Positions 48,093-57,897 of a stretch of 64,000 nucleotides of DNA are shown one piece after another. This DNA is from Chrysophaeum taylorii (Eukaryota; Sar; Pelagophyceae; Pelagomonadales; Pelagomonadaceae): contig JAQMWT010000524.1 of NCBI GenBank assembly GCA_029834535.1, positions 62,001 through 126,000 on the forward strand. The letters are read 5' to 3'. The first letter of the stretch is position 1; each line of letters opens with the position of its first letter. The notes below the pieces were generated by a model, which did not search any database, was not told where the DNA came from, and saw nothing but the letters and a program-made list of their open reading frames with translations. Position numbers and translations under genes: made by a program.

Positions 48093-49146
48093 CCTTTTTT
48101 TTTTTTACAACAACCATGTCGCCCGACCAAATGAAATGAATGGGGTCGTCGTCGCCTCGAGCCGGAGTGCCCTGTAGGAAACAATCGGTCGTACCTGTGG
48201 ACTGCGGGGTGGAGGCGCGCACTGGAGGGGGAGGAGGAAAGCAGCACCGCACCTTGTCGGAAGAAGAAGAAGAAGAAGAAGAAGAAGAAGAAGCACTGAA
48301 TCTAGCAGCGAAAAAAGGCCACCGTTCTTCTTTTTCTTCTTCGCTGAAATGCCAACAAAAAAAGCCGATATATCCCATTTCTTCGGTTGTTGTTTCTCGG
48401 ACGACGACGACGACGACCAGGAAGGAAACACTCATTCATGCTGGAGATCTCGAATGTGTTTGCCCTGACAACCAGCGAGCGTCTGCGGCTATATCTCCGC
48501 GCATACCAACAGACACTGACTAGGCGCAGCACGACGCGGATGTCGTCATCCGACGGTACAACAACTCCAAGGTCGCAGCATCCCGACGTGGCCAATATCC
48601 CGCGTCAAAAAAGTAATAAGAAAGACGTCGATGTTGTTTTGGTCGAAGTCCCCACGGATTAAAAATGTCGGCATTCATCACTCTCCTGAGATTCCAGAGC
48701 ACCATCATCCCCGCCTTTCGCGTCTGCCTTGGCGACCTGCCCTTGAACGGGTGGGGGGGGGGGGGGGTTAACCCGCTCCTATTTTAAAGACGGCCGTAAT
48801 CGCAGTTAGACAACAACAAAAACTTGTTGTGCCCACTACTACCGACAGTGTCGCCCTTCACACACGACGACGACGTACGACGTACGGTAGTATATAGCAA
48901 ATCTGCCTGCTTTATGTAGTGTAGTGCTGCGTCGCCCTTGAAAACCACTCTTCTTCTTATTATTATTACGCCGGCACACAAGAGCCCGCCGCCGCCGACT
49001 AGCAAATAAATATCCAACCAATCTTCTCATCATCATCATCAGAAGGGCAGTTATTTTCCGAATATCTTTGGTGTGACGTCACCCAGTGCGAGATCCCCCC
49101 CATAGGTGCTGGTACTCGGTGGCGGCGAAATATTACGTGGTCGTCC
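48093..49146. other. intergenic with simple repeats, no supported gene
   Basis: Contains a (GAA)n run at about 48260-48294, a G-run of about 15-16 bases near 48752-48767, and CAT/TGA-rich stretches. The open frames seen here are short and unsupported. Confidence 0.5.
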
Positions 49147-50334
49147 ATGCTTCTGGTGGTGGTGGTCGCCGTTGCCAGCGCCGTGAATCCGTTGGGGTTC
49201 CAGCAGCCCGCGTTGCGCGGGGTCGCGGTGCGGCGCGTGAGCAGCCGACGACAAGTCGCGGCGGCGGCCCAGCCCGTCGCCGCTGCAGCCGCCGCCACCG
49301 CCGTCGTTGAGGAAAAGCCTGAGAAGGCAAAGGTGGCCAAGCTGCTGGTGTTTTTGAGCCTGTGGTACGCGTTCAACGGCGCGTTCAACGTGCAGAACAA
49401 GATTATCCTCAACGAGTTTCCGTTTCCGTGGGCCGTATCTTGGGTCCAGCTCGCGTCGGGCTTGCTGTTCGTCTTGCCCGCGTGGCTGACCAAGGTGCGA
49501 ACGCCGCCGAGCGTCGACGCGGGGCTCCTGCTGCGTTTCGCGCCGATCGCCGCCCTACACTGCATCGGCCACGGCCTCCAGGTGTCTTCGATGGGCGCGG
49601 GGAGCGTCTTTTTCACTCACGTCATCAAGGCGACCGAGCCGCTGATCGGGATGGTGGTCGTCTTCCTGTTTACTGGGACGATCGCGCCGTGGTGGGTGAA
49701 CATATGTCTCGCGCCCATCATCGGGGGGGTCGCGTTTGCGGCCCTCAAGCCGGGCCTCGACTTGAGCGATTTGTGGTGTTTCGCGTCGCTCGCGGCGTTC
49801 GCTTCGACCGTCGCGTTCGCGATCGCCAAGCTGCTCGCCAAGCAGCTCATGTCCAAGCCGATGAAGAAGGCCCACAATCTCGACGCGGCCAACAACTACG
49901 GCGTGCTGACGTGCTGCTCGAGCGCGCTCTTGTTTCTTCCTTCGATGCTCGGGGAGGGGCCCGGCGCCTTGAAGGCGCTCTCGGAAATGGACGACCCGTC
50001 CGCGCTCGGCCGCCACCTCTTCTTCTGCGGCCTCCTCTACTACGGCTACAACGAGATGGGTTTCCGCTGCCTCGATCTCTTGTCCCCGGTCTCCGCGGCG
50101 GTTGCCAACTCCCTCAAGCGCGTCGTCGTCTTGCTAGCTGCCGTCGCCTTTCTCGGCGAGACCGTCAGCTCCAACAAAATCCTGGGCTCCTCCGTCGCGA
50201 TGTTCGGGGTCTTCCTCTACTCTGTCGCCAAGGCCCGTGCCTCCAGGCTCCGTATTCTCGGAGAGAAAGTCCCCGAAGCCGTGCCACACCGCAACTACAA
50301 CGCCACCAGCCCCGCCGGCACCTGGCAACCGTGA
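49147..50334 (+). CDS. plastid triose-phosphate/phosphate translocator family
   Basis: 395 aa. The leader MLLVVVVAVASA resembles an ER signal peptide, followed by an Arg/Ala-rich transit-like stretch, the bipartite presequence of secondary plastids (though the usual Phe after the cleavage site is not obvious). The mature part (from about 60) has about ten membrane helices. Family landmarks are WYAFNGAFNVQNKIILNEFP, GHGLQVSSMGAGSVFFTHVIK, IKATEPLIGMVV, and YYGYNEMGFRCLDLL with ANSLKRVVVLLA and the conserved Lys-Arg pair. These transporters exchange triose phosphate, PEP or related sugars for phosphate across plastid membranes. Substrate (TPT, PPT, GPT or XPT) cannot be settled by eye. Confidence 0.92.
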   Translation: MLLVVVVAVASAVNPLGFQQPALRGVAVRRVSSRRQVAAAAQPVAAAAAATAVVEEKPEKAKVAKLLVFLSLWYAFNGAFNVQNKIILNEFPFPWAVSWVQLASGLLFVLPAWLTKVRTPPSVDAGLLLRFAPIAALHCIGHGLQVSSMGAGSVFFTHVIKATEPLIGMVVVFLFTGTIAPWWVNICLAPIIGGVAFAALKPGLDLSDLWCFASLAAFASTVAFAIAKLLAKQLMSKPMKKAHNLDAANNYGVLTCCSSALLFLPSMLGEGPGALKALSEMDDPSALGRHLFFCGLLYYGYNEMGFRCLDLLSPVSAAVANSLKRVVVLLAAVAFLGETVSSNKILGSSVAMFGVFLYSVAKARASRLRILGEKVPEAVPHRNYNATSPAGTWQP

Positions 50335-50659
50335 TCTTCTTTTCAAAATAACCTAATTATTATTATCTTCTTTTCAAAATAACTCTCGCAGCACCGCGTT
50401 TGTCTTCCGCTGAGTGCTCTCCGAACCGACCTCTCTATCTTCCTTCCGACCACTTCGAGTCGAAAACCTCCTGCCTCCTTCTTCTACTAAAAAGAAAGCA
50501 CTACCGACCCGGACGACGACGACGACGACGACGACGACCAGCCTCTACTAACATCTTGTTATTTCCACCCCGTCGTGCGTGCGTGCGTGCGTGCAACCAC
50601 CTCTCGTCTACAGACAGACCCTCCTCCTCCGCAATAGTAGCAAAATTAAATAATAATCC
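50335..50659. other. short intergenic between convergent genes
   Basis: Contains a (GAC)n run at about 50513-50540 and a (GTGC)n run at about 50576-50594. No gene seen. Confidence 0.6.
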
Positions 50660-53077
50660 TCAGGCAGCAGCAGCAGCGGCAGCAGCCTCGAGGTCGTCGT
50701 CGTCGTCGTCGTCGTCGAGGCCCACGTGATCCAGCGGCAGCTTGGTCCCGGATGATGACGCGGGAGTCCACGAGCTGGAGGAGCCGCCGCCTCGGCGCGC
50801 AGATAGGAAGCGGGCGCCTCGTCCTCCAAAGAAGGAGGACATCCGCCGCCGCCGAGATGAGGAGGAGGGGGGATCTTGCGAGGGGCGCCAGGCGTCGAAG
50901 GTCGCGTCCCAGACGTGAGGCAGGTTGAGGTGGAGCCACCAGGCCTGGGCGTAGACGACGTAGCCAGGGGCGAAGACGACGTAGAGAGGGAGTATCTCGC
51001 GACGGTGCCACAGCACCAGCAGCGTCCCGCAGACAGCGATCGGCCCAAAGGCTGCGAGGAAAATTTTTGAAAAGACGGGCTTAACGGTCGCGGCTACGAG
51101 CGTCGCGGAAGCCCAGAATCCTAGGAAACACAGGAAGGCGACGAGGACGTCGGAGCCCGTTGCCCACACGAGCGCAAAAAGAAACAAGAGCAACGGCGGC
51201 GCCGACCAAAAGCCCCAGAGCTTGAAGAGCAGGCAGGCCGACTGATAGCCCGAGAGGGTCGCGAACTGAATCGCGAGAACCACCGCGAAGGCGGCCGCGA
51301 AGACGGCAAGCGGGACCGCGACGACGCCGGCGGACGCGTCTTGGAAAAAAAACGAGGCGTCAGCGAGGTACGCGGCAACCCAGCCCGGCCATGCGACGAG
51401 GAGCGCCAAGCACGCGGCGCACGCGACGCGCTGGACGGGCAAAATAGGACGGACGATGCGGTACCTTATGAACTTGGGGCCTACGGCGTCGGCGACCTCG
51501 CCGGAATCGAAGCGGAGCGCGTAGGACCCGTTGCTGTTGCGACGGAGCACGATGGCCGGGTACCAGGTGGGATAGTGCGCGTAGGATTCGACCTCGTCCC
51601 CGGGCTCGTAACCCTCGCCGGGCCGGAGCGCGGGGCGCGCCGGTTCTGGTCGAAATTTTTTCGCGCTCGAGGCGAAGGTCCAGTCGAAGTACAGGAGCTT
51701 TTTTGACGACGAAGATGATGTCATCATCATCCGGGGGTGCCTGAACTTGGATTTGATGAGACGCGCCGCGTTCCGCAGCCTACGTACGAACGTCTCGTCG
51801 TCTCTGGCTTTTTTCTCGAACATTTCGCGGACGAACGCCTCGGTCGTCGTCGGCTCCTCCTCCTTCTTCTCCTCGTGATGATGATGATGATGATGATGAG
51901 GAGGATCCATCATCATGAGCCGGCGCTGTTTTTCGCGTTGTTTCTGGAGGCGGCGCTCGCGGCGCTCTCGGGAGACGCGCTCTAGCGCGGCGACGCGCTG
52001 CTCGTTGAGGATAGCGACGGCTCTCGCGGCGTCGCCGGTTGGCGCGTGAAAGTAGCGCTTGTTCGAAGGACGAACGCGGTAGTCGATGGGAGTGCCGCAG
52101 CACGCGCACCGCGGACGGTAGGGATCGATCTTGAAGGACGCGCAGACCCGATTGTTGCTTCGAAGCTGATGGACGACTGTCTCGACCGAGTCGCGGCTCG
52201 AGAGCGGTTGCTTTTGGTTCCTACCGCACGCGACGCACTTCCACTCGAGCATCCTCACTCCTCCATGATGATGGTCTTTCCACGCGTTCACCGCCGCCAC
52301 GACCACCTTGCTGCGGCGGCTCGTCCGTCGCCTGTTTTTTCGGAGGAGGAGAAACGAGAACGACGACCGTCTCCGGCGAGGCGGTTTGTTCTCCTCCGCG
52401 AGATTCTGTCGTCGTAGTCGTTTTCGCTGCAGCGAAGACCGGAGCTTGGCGGCCGCCATGACGGCGCCGCCAAACCGGAGATGATCCCCGTTTTGGACGA
52501 CGACGTCTTCTCGTCGCGGCGCGACTCTCGTCGCCCGCGTAGGCGGGAGGGCCTTGAGGGCCAGAACGAAGAAGAGTCCCCAGGCTTTGCGGTGGTCGCG
52601 GCGTTTACGGAGCGACCTGAAAGCCAGCATGCGAAACGCGAGAGCTCCTGCGATCGGTGGCACCGTCGAGAGAGACGCGACGACCAACGGCGGCCAAAGG
52701 ACGGCGCGCGGAGCGACTCCGAAAAAAACGCCGAGGCTCGCCAGATACACTTTGTCCCAAACCCTCGTTGCTGCCACTCTCAAGCACGCTCTGAACAACA
52801 CCGCCGCCGCCGCCGCCGGGGACGAGGTGTTGTTGTTGGGAGGATGGGGTTGTTGTTGTTGCTGCTGCTCCTCAATATCCAACATCTCGAACTGACGCTT
52901 CCTTTCCATTCTCCTCGATGGCTCGTGGAGATGTCGCGTATTATCGTCGGAGGGATCATCCGCGTACCGCGACCAGTCGTCGGGCCGGTTGTGGTCGTAG
53001 GGAAGGTGCTGATTGCTGTGAAGCGGAGCCGCCGCCGCCGCCGCCGCCGGCGGCGCTTCGTTTGTCATATCATACAT
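50660..53077 (-). CDS. multi-pass membrane protein with Cys-rich and Tudor-like domains
   Basis: 805 aa from ATG 53077. The N-terminal 100 residues are Ala/His/Gln-rich. Two hydrophobic helices lie near 115-160, followed by a basic region. A Cys-rich module (ECKCVACGRN-type, reading WKCVACGRN... then CACCGTPIDYR) may bind zinc. After a charged coiled-coil and His-rich stretch, about 515-560 reads GYEPGDEVESYAHY with WYPAIVLRRNSNGSYALRFD, a Tudor/agenet-like barrel. At least six membrane helices follow (about 580-735), and the C-terminus is low complexity. The mix is unusual and I recognise no family. Its ATG is only 29 bp from that of the divergent PheRS gene. Confidence 0.72.
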   Translation of the reverse strand: MYDMTNEAPPAAAAAAAPLHSNQHLPYDHNRPDDWSRYADDPSDDNTRHLHEPSRRMERKRQFEMLDIEEQQQQQQPHPPNNNTSSPAAAAAVLFRACLRVAATRVWDKVYLASLGVFFGVAPRAVLWPPLVVASLSTVPPIAGALAFRMLAFRSLRKRRDHRKAWGLFFVLALKALPPTRATRVAPRREDVVVQNGDHLRFGGAVMAAAKLRSSLQRKRLRRQNLAEENKPPRRRRSSFSFLLLRKNRRRTSRRSKVVVAAVNAWKDHHHGGVRMLEWKCVACGRNQKQPLSSRDSVETVVHQLRSNNRVCASFKIDPYRPRCACCGTPIDYRVRPSNKRYFHAPTGDAARAVAILNEQRVAALERVSRERRERRLQKQREKQRRLMMMDPPHHHHHHHHEEKKEEEPTTTEAFVREMFEKKARDDETFVRRLRNAARLIKSKFRHPRMMMTSSSSSKKLLYFDWTFASSAKKFRPEPARPALRPGEGYEPGDEVESYAHYPTWYPAIVLRRNSNGSYALRFDSGEVADAVGPKFIRYRIVRPILPVQRVACAACLALLVAWPGWVAAYLADASFFFQDASAGVVAVPLAVFAAAFAVVLAIQFATLSGYQSACLLFKLWGFWSAPPLLLFLFALVWATGSDVLVAFLCFLGFWASATLVAATVKPVFSKIFLAAFGPIAVCGTLLVLWHRREILPLYVVFAPGYVVYAQAWWLHLNLPHVWDATFDAWRPSQDPPSSSSRRRRMSSFFGGRGARFLSARRGGGSSSSWTPASSSGTKLPLDHVGLDDDDDDDDLEAAAAAAAA

Positions 53078-53106
53078 ATCCCAACGGATCAATCAATCAA
53101 TCGTCG
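53078..53106. promoter_or_regulatory. 29-bp divergent start region
   Basis: Only 29 bases separate the two divergent ATGs. The 5' untranslated regions must be tiny, or the two transcripts overlap and each promoter lies within the neighbour's coding region. Confidence 0.5.
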
Positions 53107-54279
53107 ATGAGGTGGTGGTTGCTGATGGTCGTGGCACGGGCGCTTCGCCCGATCAGCACCAGGCTCCGCGCGTCGCGGTATATCGTTGACGACCCGGAGA
53201 ACAACGTCACTCCCTACATCGCGAACTTGGTTGGAAAAAACCTGCACCAAACCGAGAACCACCCGCTCTACATAATACGGAAGCGCATCGAATCCTATTT
53301 TGGCAGCGACTTTGAGATTTTTGACAACGAAGATCCGATCGTGACGACGACCCAATGCTTCGACGACCTCCTGATACCCCCCGATCACCCGGGCCGCCAG
53401 AAGAGCGACACCTATTACGTCACGAAGGACTCGGTCCTTCGAACGCACACATCGGCGCACCAGTCGCAGCATCTGAGGGCAGGGCATCAGAAATTTTTGT
53501 GCACGGGCGACGTGTACCGCCGCGACGAAATCGACAGCTCCCACTTCCCCGCGTTCCACCAAATGGAAGGGGTGAAGTTGTTGGTCGACGGGTCTTGGAC
53601 GTCGCGAGACGAATGGCTGCAGAGCTCCGACTGCGAAATTGTGGCAAAAGACCTCAAAACTACCCTCGAGGGCATGGTCGACCACGTCTTCCAACAGGGG
53701 TCGTCGTTGGAAAAGCGATGGCGCGACGACTACTTTCCTTTCACCGAACCGTCGTTCGAGCTCGACATCCTCTGGCAGGGCGAATGGATGGAGGTTCTTG
53801 GATGTGGCGTTATCCACACGGGCGTCTTGGAACGTTGTGACGTTTCCCAGAAGCGCGGCTGGGCCTTTGGCCTCGGCCTCGAGCGCCTCGCGATGGTGCT
53901 CTTCGGGATCCCCGACATCCGCCTCTTCTGGACCCAAGATCCTCGCTTTCACTCCCAATTCACTTCCGGCGACATCGTACAATTCAAGCCCTACTCCAAG
54001 TACCCCCCCGTTTACAAGGACATCGCCTTCTGGCTCCCCGAGAATAATAATTTCGAGGAAAACGACTTTTTTGAACTCGCGAGGGAACTCGCTGGTGACC
54101 TCGTCGAGCAGATTGCCCTCATCGACAAATTCAAACACCCAAAGACCGAACGCACCTCCTGCTGCTACCGCGTCACCTACCGTTCCATGGACCGTTCCCT
54201 CACCGACGTCGAGATCAACCAAATCCAAGACTCCCTCCGCGAAAAAGCCGCCCTCGCCCTCCACGTCCAACTGCGCTAA
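53107..54279 (+). CDS. FARS2: phenylalanyl-tRNA synthetase, organellar monomeric type
   Basis: 390 aa. The first 20 residues (MRWWLLMVVARALRPISTRL) are basic and hydrophobic, suitable for an organelle import signal. The class II catalytic core follows: HPLYIIRKRIESYF, TSAHQSQHLRAG, the motif-2 region FLCTGDVYRRDEIDSSHFPA with FHQMEG, FPFTEPSFELDI, and motif 3 GWAFGLGLERLAMVLFGIPD. The C-terminal 90 residues (KYPPVYKDIAFWLPE to the end) form the FDX-ACB anticodon-binding domain. This single-chain layout is typical of mitochondrial PheRS and of dual-targeted enzymes in algae. It charges tRNA-Phe with phenylalanine. Length matches the family; no breaks. Confidence 0.95.
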   Translation: MRWWLLMVVARALRPISTRLRASRYIVDDPENNVTPYIANLVGKNLHQTENHPLYIIRKRIESYFGSDFEIFDNEDPIVTTTQCFDDLLIPPDHPGRQKSDTYYVTKDSVLRTHTSAHQSQHLRAGHQKFLCTGDVYRRDEIDSSHFPAFHQMEGVKLLVDGSWTSRDEWLQSSDCEIVAKDLKTTLEGMVDHVFQQGSSLEKRWRDDYFPFTEPSFELDILWQGEWMEVLGCGVIHTGVLERCDVSQKRGWAFGLGLERLAMVLFGIPDIRLFWTQDPRFHSQFTSGDIVQFKPYSKYPPVYKDIAFWLPENNNFEENDFFELARELAGDLVEQIALIDKFKHPKTERTSCCYRVTYRSMDRSLTDVEINQIQDSLREKAALALHVQLR

Positions 54280-54346
54280 AAATTAATTAAAAAACACAAG
54301 GGTTAGTTCGTTTAGTTTATTGTTGTTACTTTAACAACCAAAAAAA

Positions 54347-54583
54347 ATGAGCGACTCCCAGTACCCCAAGCTCATCGCCTTCAAGAACGTCTTCGAGATC
54401 GTCGACGATGCGTGGTTGGAGGACAGCCTCTCGGACGACGACATCGACCTTCCGCAGGGCGAAGATCTCGCGACGGACGAGGGGGAACTCGAGACCGGGG
54501 ACGTCCTCGAAGCGTCGAGGGAAGACGACCGCTGGACCGACCTCGCCCTCGAGGAAGTCACGGGCCCCGCGCCCTTGAGATGA
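54347..54583 (+). CDS. ANAPC13: anaphase-promoting complex subunit 13
   Basis: 78 aa. FEIVDDAWLEDSLSDDDIDL, an acidic middle and DRWTDLALEEV match the two conserved ends of APC13 (DDAW.ED.LP..DI..P and W.DLAL). APC13 is a small, largely unstructured subunit that stabilises the TPR lobe of the APC/C ubiquitin ligase, which drives cell-cycle exit. The first 14 residues are an N-terminal extension. Easily missed because of its size. The call rests on the motif ends only, but both are present at the right spacing. Confidence 0.8.
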   Translation: MSDSQYPKLIAFKNVFEIVDDAWLEDSLSDDDIDLPQGEDLATDEGELETGDVLEASREDDRWTDLALEEVTGPAPLR

Positions 54584-54719
54584 TGATAGGTGAGCGAGCG
54601 AGCTCTGTGATGCTTTTCTTTATTTGCTACTCTCGACACCACGAGTGACGACACCTCATCATCACCAAGATCGCTGAGAGCGAGCCAGCCCCTAACGTTC
54701 GTTAATCGCAGGTCCCTCT

Positions 54720-54751
<32 letters not shown>

Positions 54752-54752
54752 T
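54720..54752. repeat. (GCC)n microsatellite
   Basis: About ten CGC/CCG triplets between APC13 and the next gene. Confidence 0.95.
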
Positions 54753-54780
54753 AGGTTGTCCTTAGTGTATATATAGTTGT

Positions 54781-55845
54781 TTACTGGGCGACGACGACGA
54801 GGGGCTCCATGTGGGTCATGTCGAAAGTGAGGTCTGCGAGTTCCTTGAGGGCGACGTCCGCCGGGAGCTGGGAGATGACGACGGTGCAAAAGCCGTCTCG
54901 AACAATACACTCGCCGTACTCCCGTTCGTCGTCCCGGAACATTTTTTTGAGGGCCATTTTGTTCCTTGCGAGGCTCTGCCCTGCCTCGACAAACACCTCC
55001 TTTCGAAGGCCGTCCGATTTGCACCACTGGGACGCGAGGGGGATTTTTGACCCTTCGGCCTCGCCCAGGTCCACCGCCAGCGTAACGCCCCGTTTCATCG
55101 CTTCGACAGCCTTCTTTCTGGCCTCCTCGAGCCACACCTTGGGCTTTGGTCTCAGCTTGTCGCGCAAAGGGAGCGCCAGCATCGTCCCATCCACGAGGAC
55201 CCCCTTGAACTTATAAAAGGTCGCGACGTTCCGAGCCTCGGACGCGTCCAGCAACAACGGCGTCTTTGCGGCAGCGACGACGCGCGCGACCTCCTCGGGC
55301 ACCTCGCTCAACCGAATTTCCGGGAGCCCGCTTCTTTCGGTCTTCTTTACTTCTATCACCTCCTCGACCGGCCGAGTCGACCGAAGCTCCCGAGTCAGCG
55401 AGTGGACGTAGAGATAGCACCCAGCGCTCCCGAGAAATTTGAGCCATTTCCCGAGCGCTTCGATTTCTTCGCGGTGCTCCCCAAAGTCCACCAATAAAAT
55501 TTCGGCTTCCGCCTCGCCTCGAAGCAAACTGGCTGCCTCCTTTTCTTCTTTGCTGTCTTTCTTCGAGCCCGAAAACGACTTTGAATAGTCTCCCTCCGAC
55601 CTCTGCTTGAGGGCCTCCTTGTCGCGCTCGATGGCCTCGGCGAGCGCCACCTTTGCCTCCTCCTCGCGCTCCTCATCGCTCATCGCCTTGATCCGCGCCA
55701 CCTCGAACTCGACCCTCGTAACGCACAGCCGCCCCTCGCGGTCCCTCGCCGCAGCCTCCCACGCCGCCTGGTCCCATTTCTTCCCCGCGACCTCCTTGGC
55801 GACCGCTTCCTCCACTTCCAAAGGCAGCGACACGCCGGAGCCCAT
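54781..55845 (-). CDS. hypothetical protein, predicted N-myristoylated
   Basis: 354 aa from the ATG at 55845. The start MGSGVSLPL fits the N-myristoylation consensus (Gly2, Ser6), which favours it over an upstream in-frame codon. Residues 20-120 are charged and helical (EEREEEAKVALAEAIERDKE), followed by a region with alternating hydrophobic strands: ILLVDFGEHREEIEALGKWL, KTPLLLDASE, FKGVLVDGTMLALPLRDK, and GVTLAVDLGEAEGSKIPLAS. The end reads FCTVVISQLPADVALKELAD. The layout suggests an alpha/beta fold, and the C-terminal half might be nucleotide-related, but no Walker motif is visible. I do not recognise the family. Probably membrane-associated through its lipid anchor (inference). Confidence 0.75.
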   Translation of the reverse strand: MGSGVSLPLEVEEAVAKEVAGKKWDQAAWEAAARDREGRLCVTRVEFEVARIKAMSDEEREEEAKVALAEAIERDKEALKQRSEGDYSKSFSGSKKDSKEEKEAASLLRGEAEAEILLVDFGEHREEIEALGKWLKFLGSAGCYLYVHSLTRELRSTRPVEEVIEVKKTERSGLPEIRLSEVPEEVARVVAAAKTPLLLDASEARNVATFYKFKGVLVDGTMLALPLRDKLRPKPKVWLEEARKKAVEAMKRGVTLAVDLGEAEGSKIPLASQWCKSDGLRKEVFVEAGQSLARNKMALKKMFRDDEREYGECIVRDGFCTVVISQLPADVALKELADLTFDMTHMEPLVVVAQ

Positions 55846-56900
55846 CACAGTTCTCGGCCTTTCCGCCACCAGCAACGCGCTAGGTAGCTCTTTGTTCGGG
55901 CGATAGAAAACCAAAACCAAAACTTACGACGACGTCAACATGTGACGTCATAAGTAAGCATCATCCTTAAATCAATCCTTATAAAGACATCATCCCCTCA
56001 TACCCCACAAACCCACCCACATCCTTCATGCTCCCCACACACACCCCCCTCTTAGAAGTCGACAATTTAAAGACATCATGCCCCACACACACCCCCCTCT
56101 TCGCAGTCGACATTTAAAGACAACGGGAGACTGACTGACTACTGATGACGCTTTCAGGGTTGTGCATTCACCCAAAACTTTTTTTTGAGTTACAACAAAG
56201 TAACTAGAAACATTACATTACGCGCGGAGCCCTTGGTAATGAAAAAGTTTGACTTTACGATCGCATTTGTGGCACGACAGTAAAGTAAAGATAAAGTAAT
56301 GTAACACAGGTAAAGTAAAGAAATCAGGTAAATGTTTTTTACTAACACTTAAGAAAATGCACAACTTTGAAAAAAAGCGAGCGTGCGAGCGATGTGCTCG
56401 ACCATTCGACCCGCAAACAAGCTCAAAACAACGACACTCATGATACCCTTTCGAAGTCCTGAGAAAAGCTGGGGCCGAACGGCGTGGACGGTCATCCGAG
56501 TAATCGGGCACGAAAATCATCACTCGGACGGTGATTTTCTGGGATTTGCGCGGGTTTCTGAAGGAAAGTTGCGAGCGTACTCCTACGAGTCCCCACGGAC
56601 GCCCCGACACCGGAACTTCTGGTGAGCTCGGCTATGCTTCCGGATGGTCCGTCTGGGCGCCCAAATAAGTTAGAAGCGAAGGTTGGAGGAGTGTGTGAGA
56701 GCCCGAAAGCGACTCAGAGACTTGAGGTGGTGTTGGAAGCTTGAATGGGGAAAAGCGGCGCCCGATAGGCTTTCGAGGCGCGTTTGGACTTGGCTATGCG
56801 CTCCTAGTCCTTGGCTTTGAGTTGGAAGGTGTCTATGTCGTCGTCGGGCTTCTTTTTTTTTCTTGGGCGGCGCCTCGCACGCGTTCTCGCTGCCGGGGGG
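55846..56900. other. intergenic with a local direct repeat
   Basis: A roughly 45-bp unit (CCCCACACACACCCCCCTCTT... to TTTAAAGACA) occurs twice, at about 56033-56075 and 56081-56120, with a weaker copy of the TAAAGACATCAT part near 55981. Further on are GTAAAGTAAAG runs (56277-56320). No supported gene. Confidence 0.6.
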
Positions 56901-56908
56901 AAACTTTG

Positions 56909-57897
56909 CACGAAGGCTCTAAAGGAACCAGGAGAGGCGGATTTTCATGCCGAACAGGGCTTCGAGGTGTCGAAGGAGGGCGATCTTGCCGGCGCCCTGG
57001 GTGGTGCAGGCTCCGAGGTTGTGCTTGCCAAGCTGCTCCTTGATGGCCTTTACCGAGTAGCCCTCGACAGCCAAGACACCTCGCTCGAGGTAAGAGAGCC
57101 GGAGTTTGTCCGCGGAGTTGGCGGCGCCAGGACAGCTTTGGAGGTCAGCAGATGTCAGGCGAGCGCCGCCGGCGTTGGGAGCTTCGGATTCTGGGTCAGC
57201 ATCCGGGGTGGCGGCGGTGGCGCGTTTCCGAGAAGGCGGGAACAGCGTCGGCGCAGACGTGTTCAGAACCGTGGAGAGTTCGCCCGCCGGCGCCGCGCGG
57301 GCGGCGTCCTGCTGCTGCTCCTGGTAGAGCTGGATTCAATAGGGGGCCTGGTTGGAGGGGGAGAAGCCGGACTTGGACCAGGCCTCACGGTTGACCTCGG
57401 GCTGGAGCGCAGCCAGCCACGCCTGGCTTAAGCACTCGAGCGTCTCTAGGAGATTCAAGGCGACGCGGCGTAGATCCTCACCGAGTTCTCCGATCACTTC
57501 GCGTCCTCGCCATAAAGCGCGCTGCAACTGTCCATGATCTTCTTGAGGCCGCGAGACTAACCGTCAGCCAAGACGCCCGCCCAGTCCGCGCTCGCCTTTT
57601 TGATCCAGAGCTCCCGGCGCTAAAACCTCGAGTGGCAGCTCCGTCGTCGTCGGCGGCGGGGGCGGTGGCGGCGGCACATTTTTTTTGATGATCGCCGCAA
57701 GCCCGGCCTTCTTTATCGTCGCAACGCGATCTGCGACCGCCCTGTAGCTGACGCTCGCCCAGGCCGCAGTCTCCCTCGGCCTGCGCCGTCTTCAAAGAGC
57801 TCGCGACAGGCCCCTCGATGGCCACGACACGCATCGCCGCCTCACGGACGAGCTTGGCCTTGTCGCGGCAGGCCATAGGCACTGCCTGCGACTCCAT
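56909..57897 (-). pseudogene. hypothetical protein remnant, frameshifted
   Basis: Minus-strand coding-like pieces appear in order: MESQAVPMACRDKAKLVREA and VASSLKTAQAEGDCGLGE, then after a frame change LGEDLRRVALNLLETLECLS with a TGA at about 57338, and then in the same frame LSYLERGVLAVEGYSVKAIK and LRHLEALFGMKIRLSWFL to a stop near 56909. The last piece is helical and could be a small DNA-binding (SAP-like) region, but that is weak. It looks like one decayed gene. No known family recognised. Confidence 0.4.

Noticed and set aside
52918-53106. Extended PheRS start using an upstream in-frame ATG at 52918
   Set aside because: The extra 63 residues lie antisense to the neighbouring gene, are low complexity and lack targeting character; the ATG at 53107 gives a sensible organelle leader.
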